DNA from: Acidobacteriota bacterium
Lineage (GTDB): Bacteria > Acidobacteriota > Holophagae > Thermotomaculales > Thermotomaculaceae
DNA length: 9,408 nt
Assembly (NCBI GenBank): GCA_027067895.1
Contig: JAMOUY010000173.1
Location: 1 to 9,408 of the forward strand
Direction of reading: 5' to 3'
Positions 6,668 through 9,408 of the stretch are shown here, in pieces. The translations under genes were made by a program, and so were the position numbers. The notes under the pieces are model-generated. The model was given only the letters and a program-made list of their open reading frames with translations, did not search any database and had not been told where the DNA came from. Positions within the stretch are counted from its first letter, which is position 1, and each line of letters opens with the position of its first letter.

Positions 6668-7486
6668 ATGGATGTTTACAAGAATGCCGCAAATGTTATA
6701 AAGAATTCGGAAATCCTTGTTGTTACCGCAGGTGCGGGAATGGGGGTTGATTCCGGGCTTCCCGATTTTAGGGGAGAAAAAGGTTTTTGGAAAGCCTATC
6801 CCATGTATGAAAAACTTGGATTAAATTTTTACGATTGTGCAAACCCTGTTCATTTTAGAAAAGACCCTGAATTCGGATGGGGATTTTACGGGCACAGGCT
6901 TGAATTGTATAGAAAAACAAAACCTCACCTCGGGTTTTATATACTTCTTGACTGGATTGACAGATTTGGCTTTGATTTTTTTGTTGTAACTTCCAATGTT
7001 GACGGGCAGTTTCAGAAAGCAGGTTTTCCCGAAGAAAAAGTTTACGAGATTCACGGCTCAATTCATTACCTTCAATGCGTAAAGCCATGTTCTGCCGAAA
7101 TTTGGGAAAACAAAGAGAAAATTGAGATAGATTACGGCACAATGAGAGCGAAAAATATTCCCCAATGTAAAAACTGCGGTGATGTTGCAAGGCCCAATAT
7201 TCTAATGTTCGGGGATTTTTCATGGCTTTCTTCCCGCTCTGACAGGCAGGCGGAAAGGTTTGAGAATTTTCTTGACAAAAATAAGGGGAAAGATATTGCG
7301 GTTGTTGAAATAGGGGCAGGGACTGCTGTGCCTTCAATAAGGTTTTTAAGCGAGAGAATAGGAAATTATTACAATGCTACCGTTATAAGGATAAATCCTC
7401 GTGAATTTATGATAAATTACCCACATATCTCAATTCCCGACACGGGATTAAACGCTTTGGAAAAGATAAATTCGTTTTTAAAATAA
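6668..7486 (+). CDS. Sir2-family (sirtuin) NAD-dependent deacylase-like protein
   Basis: Sirtuins use NAD+ to remove acyl groups from lysines, releasing nicotinamide and O-acyl-ADP-ribose; some transfer ADP-ribose instead. Motifs in the 272-residue product: the NAD loop GAGMGVDSGLPDFRG (22-36), TSNVDGQFQKAG (108-119) in place of TQNID, catalytic His129 in EIHGS, and a zinc module of CVKPC (137-141) plus CKNC (167-170). GAGTAVPS (216-223) and RINPRE (241-246) complete the Rossmann fold. The first cysteine pair is CxxxC rather than CxxC, and Gly26 replaces the usual serine in GAGxS, so it belongs to a divergent sirtuin subgroup and its substrate is uncertain. The frame extends upstream to TTG codons at 6629 and 6632. 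I prefer ATG 6668 because the longer start has no ribosome site and would overlap the promoter. The only GGAG (6644-6647) is too far from the ATG. Divergent from the GGDEF gene and 87 bp before the P-loop gene. Confidence 0.88.
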   Translation: MDVYKNAANVIKNSEILVVTAGAGMGVDSGLPDFRGEKGFWKAYPMYEKLGLNFYDCANPVHFRKDPEFGWGFYGHRLELYRKTKPHLGFYILLDWIDRFGFDFFVVTSNVDGQFQKAGFPEEKVYEIHGSIHYLQCVKPCSAEIWENKEKIEIDYGTMRAKNIPQCKNCGDVARPNILMFGDFSWLSSRSDRQAERFENFLDKNKGKDIAVVEIGAGTAVPSIRFLSERIGNYYNATVIRINPREFMINYPHISIPDTGLNALEKINSFLK

Positions 7487-7563
7487 TTTTTCAAATCAGT
7501 CTTTTGCTTTTTTTGAAAGGTAAAATACGGTATTATTGATTTTGTAAAATTAGTTTTTTATAC

Positions 7564-7569
7564 GGAGGT
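7564..7569 (+). promoter_or_regulatory. Strong Shine-Dalgarno site of the P-loop gene
   Basis: GGAGGT lies four bases before the ATG at 7574 and fixes that start. The 87-bp gap upstream (7487-7573) is very AT-rich with a TTGAAA at 7513-7518, but no well-spaced -10 box was found. A separate promoter is therefore unproven and readthrough from the sirtuin gene is possible. Confidence 0.7.
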
Positions 7570-7573
7570 TTTT

Positions 7574-8338
7574 ATGGGAATTGAGAGAAACACCTTTGAC
7601 ATTGTTATTGTAAACGGAAGGCCTGCTGCGGGAAAATCCGAAATTATAGATTTTCTGAAAAAAGTGCCTTTGGAAGAGAGAATTGAAAAATACCACATAG
7701 GGGAATTTGAGGAAATTGACGATTTTCCCATTTTGTGGGAGAGGTTTGAAGACGACGATATTCTTGAAGAAATGGGACTGCCCAGAGTCTTTACCGACAA
7801 GTATTTTGAGTATGAGGGCAAAAGATATGAAGGCTATGTTTTTAAAGAAAAATGGTTTTGGAATTTTTTGATTAAAAAATTAAACCTTCTCTATGAAAAA
7901 AAGTTAAGGGACAATCCCGATTACCACGACAAATACACTTTGCTTATTGAGTTTTCAAGGGGAAGCGAACACGGCGGGTTTAAAACGGCATATGAGTATC
8001 TTTCCGATAAAATTTTAAGCAGGGCGGCAACCCTTTACATACACGTTACATGGGAAGAGTCTTTGAGAAAAAACAGAAGAAGATTCAATCCCGACAGGCC
8101 CGATTCATGGCTTGAACACGCTTTGGAAGACAAAAAACTTGAAATGCTTTACAAAGAGTCCGACTGGGAAGAGTTTACGTCGGGTGACCCGGATTTTCTG
8201 CATGTAAAAGGGTTTAAAATACCCTATGCGGTATTTAACAATATGCCGGAAAAAACCGACGACCCGGCGAAAATCAAGCCTCATCTTCAAGAGGTTATGA
8301 AAAAACTTTGGGAAAATTACAGAAAAATTCATTCTTAA
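7574..8338 (+). CDS. Uncharacterised P-loop NTPase, kinase-like
   Basis: A 254-residue soluble protein. The first strand FDIVIVN (8-14) leads into a Walker A motif GRPAAGKS (15-22), placing it in the P-loop NTPase fold, probably among small nucleotide or metabolite kinases. The strand TLLIEFSRGSEHGG (122-135) could supply a Walker B-like acidic residue (Glu126), and KNRRRFNPDRPDS (166-178) looks like an arginine-rich lid that could touch phosphates. An acidic segment, GEFEEIDDFP (43-52) through EDDDILEE, follows the P-loop helix. TLYIHVTWEES (153-163) is a further core strand and helix. I recall similar bacterial proteins annotated only as hypothetical, so it looks conserved but of unknown function. 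It lies between the sirtuin gene and a transporter gene and is followed by an intrinsic terminator. ATP or GTP binding is well supported; the second substrate is unknown. Confidence 0.8.
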   Translation: MGIERNTFDIVIVNGRPAAGKSEIIDFLKKVPLEERIEKYHIGEFEEIDDFPILWERFEDDDILEEMGLPRVFTDKYFEYEGKRYEGYVFKEKWFWNFLIKKLNLLYEKKLRDNPDYHDKYTLLIEFSRGSEHGGFKTAYEYLSDKILSRAATLYIHVTWEESLRKNRRRFNPDRPDSWLEHALEDKKLEMLYKESDWEEFTSGDPDFLHVKGFKIPYAVFNNMPEKTDDPAKIKPHLQEVMKKLWENYRKIHS

Positions 8339-8367
8339 AATAAAAAAGTTCTTTAAAAATATTTCAC

Positions 8368-8400
8368 AAGCCTCTCTGTTTTAAACGGGGGGCTTTTTTT
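8368..8400 (+). terminator. Intrinsic terminator or attenuator between the P-loop and transporter genes
   Basis: AAGCCTCTC (8368-8376) pairs with GGGGGGCTT (8387-8395) in a 9-bp stem with two G-T wobbles, around a 10-base loop, followed by seven T (8394-8400). The T run ends only 27 bases before the next start codon, leaving no room for a full promoter between them. Confidence 0.85.
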
Positions 8401-8427
8401 GAATGGAAAAAACTTTGAGGAGAGTTT

Positions 8428-9408
8428 ATGAATAATCTATTTAAGTCTCTTCCGGTAGTACTTCTTATTGTCCTTGAAACCTTTGTTTACCTGAATTATT
8501 CCCACGATTTGTTTGTGGGTATTTTGCCCTTTGTGGTTATTGCGGTTATAACCTACCTTTACTCATTAAACAATCCCGTTGGGCACAGCAAGGCTTTCAG
8601 AATCCGCTCATATTTTAACTGGATGATTTTAGGTTTATCTTATGCATCTTTGTATATGGGCAGGTACAATTTAACCGTTGCTTCGGCAAAGTTTGACGAA
8701 ATAGGCTTAATGTCCAAAGAGGCTTTCGGCACTATTTTCGGAATAGGCGCCGTTGTTTACGGTGTTTCCTTTGTAGTAAACGGCCCTCTTGCGGATAAAC
8801 TGGGCGGAAAGAAAACCATAATTATTGCAACTGTCGGTGCCGCTTTGTCAAACGCGGTTTTGGGTTATATTACATACAGCGTTATGAAAAACGGCGGAAA
8901 TGCGGATTCCCTTTTTTGGCCTTTTCTTGTTTTTTATTCTTTGAATATGTATTTTCAGAGTTTCGGCGCGGTTTCAATTGTCAAGGTTAATGCAGCATGG
9001 TTTCACATCAAGGAGAGAGGAATATTCGGAGGAATTTTCGGCACTTTGATTTCCCTTGGAATATTCCTTGCCTTTGATTTAAACGGAATGATTTTAAACG
9101 AAACAAAAACCTATGTAAACGGCCAGCCGTATTACCATATCTGGTGGGCGTTTTTTGCCCCTGCAATTGTGCTTATAATTTTTGCAATTCTTGACATTTT
9201 TGTCATTAAAGACAGGCCTTCTCAGGCAGGCTTTGAAGATTTTGACACGGGAGACGCAACAAGGTACGAGGACGGCGCGCCAAAAGAAAGCGCAATTGCC
9301 ATTTACAAAAGAATTTTGTCCCATCCGGTAATTTTAATGATGATAGCGATAGAGTTTTGCTCGGGGGTTTTGAGAAACGGAATTATGCACTGGGGAGTTC
9401 ATTACGCC
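8428..9408 (+). CDS. MFS transporter of the organophosphate:phosphate antiporter (GlpT-like) family, 3' partial
   Basis: Inner-membrane carrier; the family exchanges phosphorylated sugars or glycerol-3-phosphate for inorganic phosphate. The frame is open from ATG 8428 to the window end (327 residues), so the C-terminal half is missing. GRYNLTVASA (78-87) matches the first core helix of GlpT-like proteins with its conserved arginine (Arg79). GPLADKLGGKK (119-129) is MFS motif A, and WFHIKERGIFGG (191-202) with the following helix fits the fifth-helix region. Unusually, about 60 residues with two extra hydrophobic segments (about 8-24 and 28-46) precede the core, suggesting 14 rather than 12 membrane helices. 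A hydrophilic loop (about 261-293) is the central cytoplasmic linker. GAGGAGAG (8417-8424) three bases upstream sets the start. The substrate cannot be assigned from this fragment. Confidence 0.85.
   Translation, partial: MNNLFKSLPVVLLIVLETFVYLNYSHDLFVGILPFVVIAVITYLYSLNNPVGHSKAFRIRSYFNWMILGLSYASLYMGRYNLTVASAKFDEIGLMSKEAFGTIFGIGAVVYGVSFVVNGPLADKLGGKKTIIIATVGAALSNAVLGYITYSVMKNGGNADSLFWPFLVFYSLNMYFQSFGAVSIVKVNAAWFHIKERGIFGGIFGTLISLGIFLAFDLNGMILNETKTYVNGQPYYHIWWAFFAPAIVLIIFAILDIFVIKDRPSQAGFEDFDTGDATRYEDGAPKESAIAIYKRILSHPVILMMIAIEFCSGVLRNGIMHWGVHYA

Noticed and set aside
6855..7337. 160-codon open frame on the minus strand inside the sirtuin gene
   Set aside because: It lies wholly within a gene with strong family motifs, its predicted protein has no recognisable domain, and it looks like a frame kept open by the codon use of the plus-strand gene.
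7487..7573. Promoter between the sirtuin and P-loop genes based on TTGAAA (7513-7518)
   Set aside because: No -10 box at 16-18 bp spacing; TATTAT (7531-7536) is too close and TAAAAT (7545-7550) is too far, so it is not called.
9094..9324. 76-codon minus-strand open frame near the window end
   Set aside because: It overlaps the transporter gene, which is open across the whole region and shows MFS motifs.
1..9408. CRISPR array, tRNA or rRNA genes, IS ends, att repeats
   Set aside because: No regularly spaced repeats, cloverleaf or rRNA-like sequence, transposase or long terminal repeats were seen on either strand.

Overview
The window (9,408 bp, moderately AT-rich) reads as ordinary bacterial chromosome. 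It has closely packed genes with Shine-Dalgarno sites, a peptidoglycan gene (murB), two clear intrinsic terminators and no rRNA, tRNA, IS element or CRISPR array. The organism cannot be named from sequence alone. A diiron oxygen-binding-type domain fused to a GGDEF domain, together with an acyl-CoA carboxyltransferase, would suit an anaerobic or microaerophilic bacterium, but that is inference.

Layout. Positions 1-3013: the 3' part of a biotin-dependent acyl-CoA carboxyltransferase gene, then 25 bp later purB for an adenylosuccinate lyase of the long, animal-like type, closed by a terminator. Positions 3030-4787: a promoter with an inverted repeat at the predicted start point, murB with a GTG start, and 22 bp later a small gene resembling the Api92/YubB-like (DUF1281-type) proteins otherwise typical of phages and plasmids. 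Positions 4799-6565, minus strand and tail-to-tail with the previous gene: a 588-residue protein with an N-terminal flavodiiron/ODP-type metallo-beta-lactamase fold, a helical or GAF-like middle and a C-terminal GGDEF domain, probably a redox- or oxygen-responsive diguanylate cyclase. Positions 6566-6667: a compact divergent promoter region with a palindrome between two back-to-back promoters. Positions 6668-8338: a divergent sirtuin, then an uncharacterised P-loop protein. Positions 8368-9408: a terminator or attenuator hairpin, then the start of a transporter of the organophosphate:phosphate antiporter (GlpT-like) MFS family, cut off by the window end.

How they may work together. The first two genes are metabolic and murB is cell-wall biosynthesis; their grouping looks like operon packing rather than one pathway. 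The most interesting part is 4.1-9.4 kb: an orphan phage-type protein, a diiron-sensor diguanylate cyclase, and a sirtuin transcribed divergently from it and followed by a P-loop protein of unknown function and an organophosphate-type transporter. A functional link (oxygen or redox state, c-di-GMP, NAD+) is only a hypothesis from shared promoter DNA and gene order.
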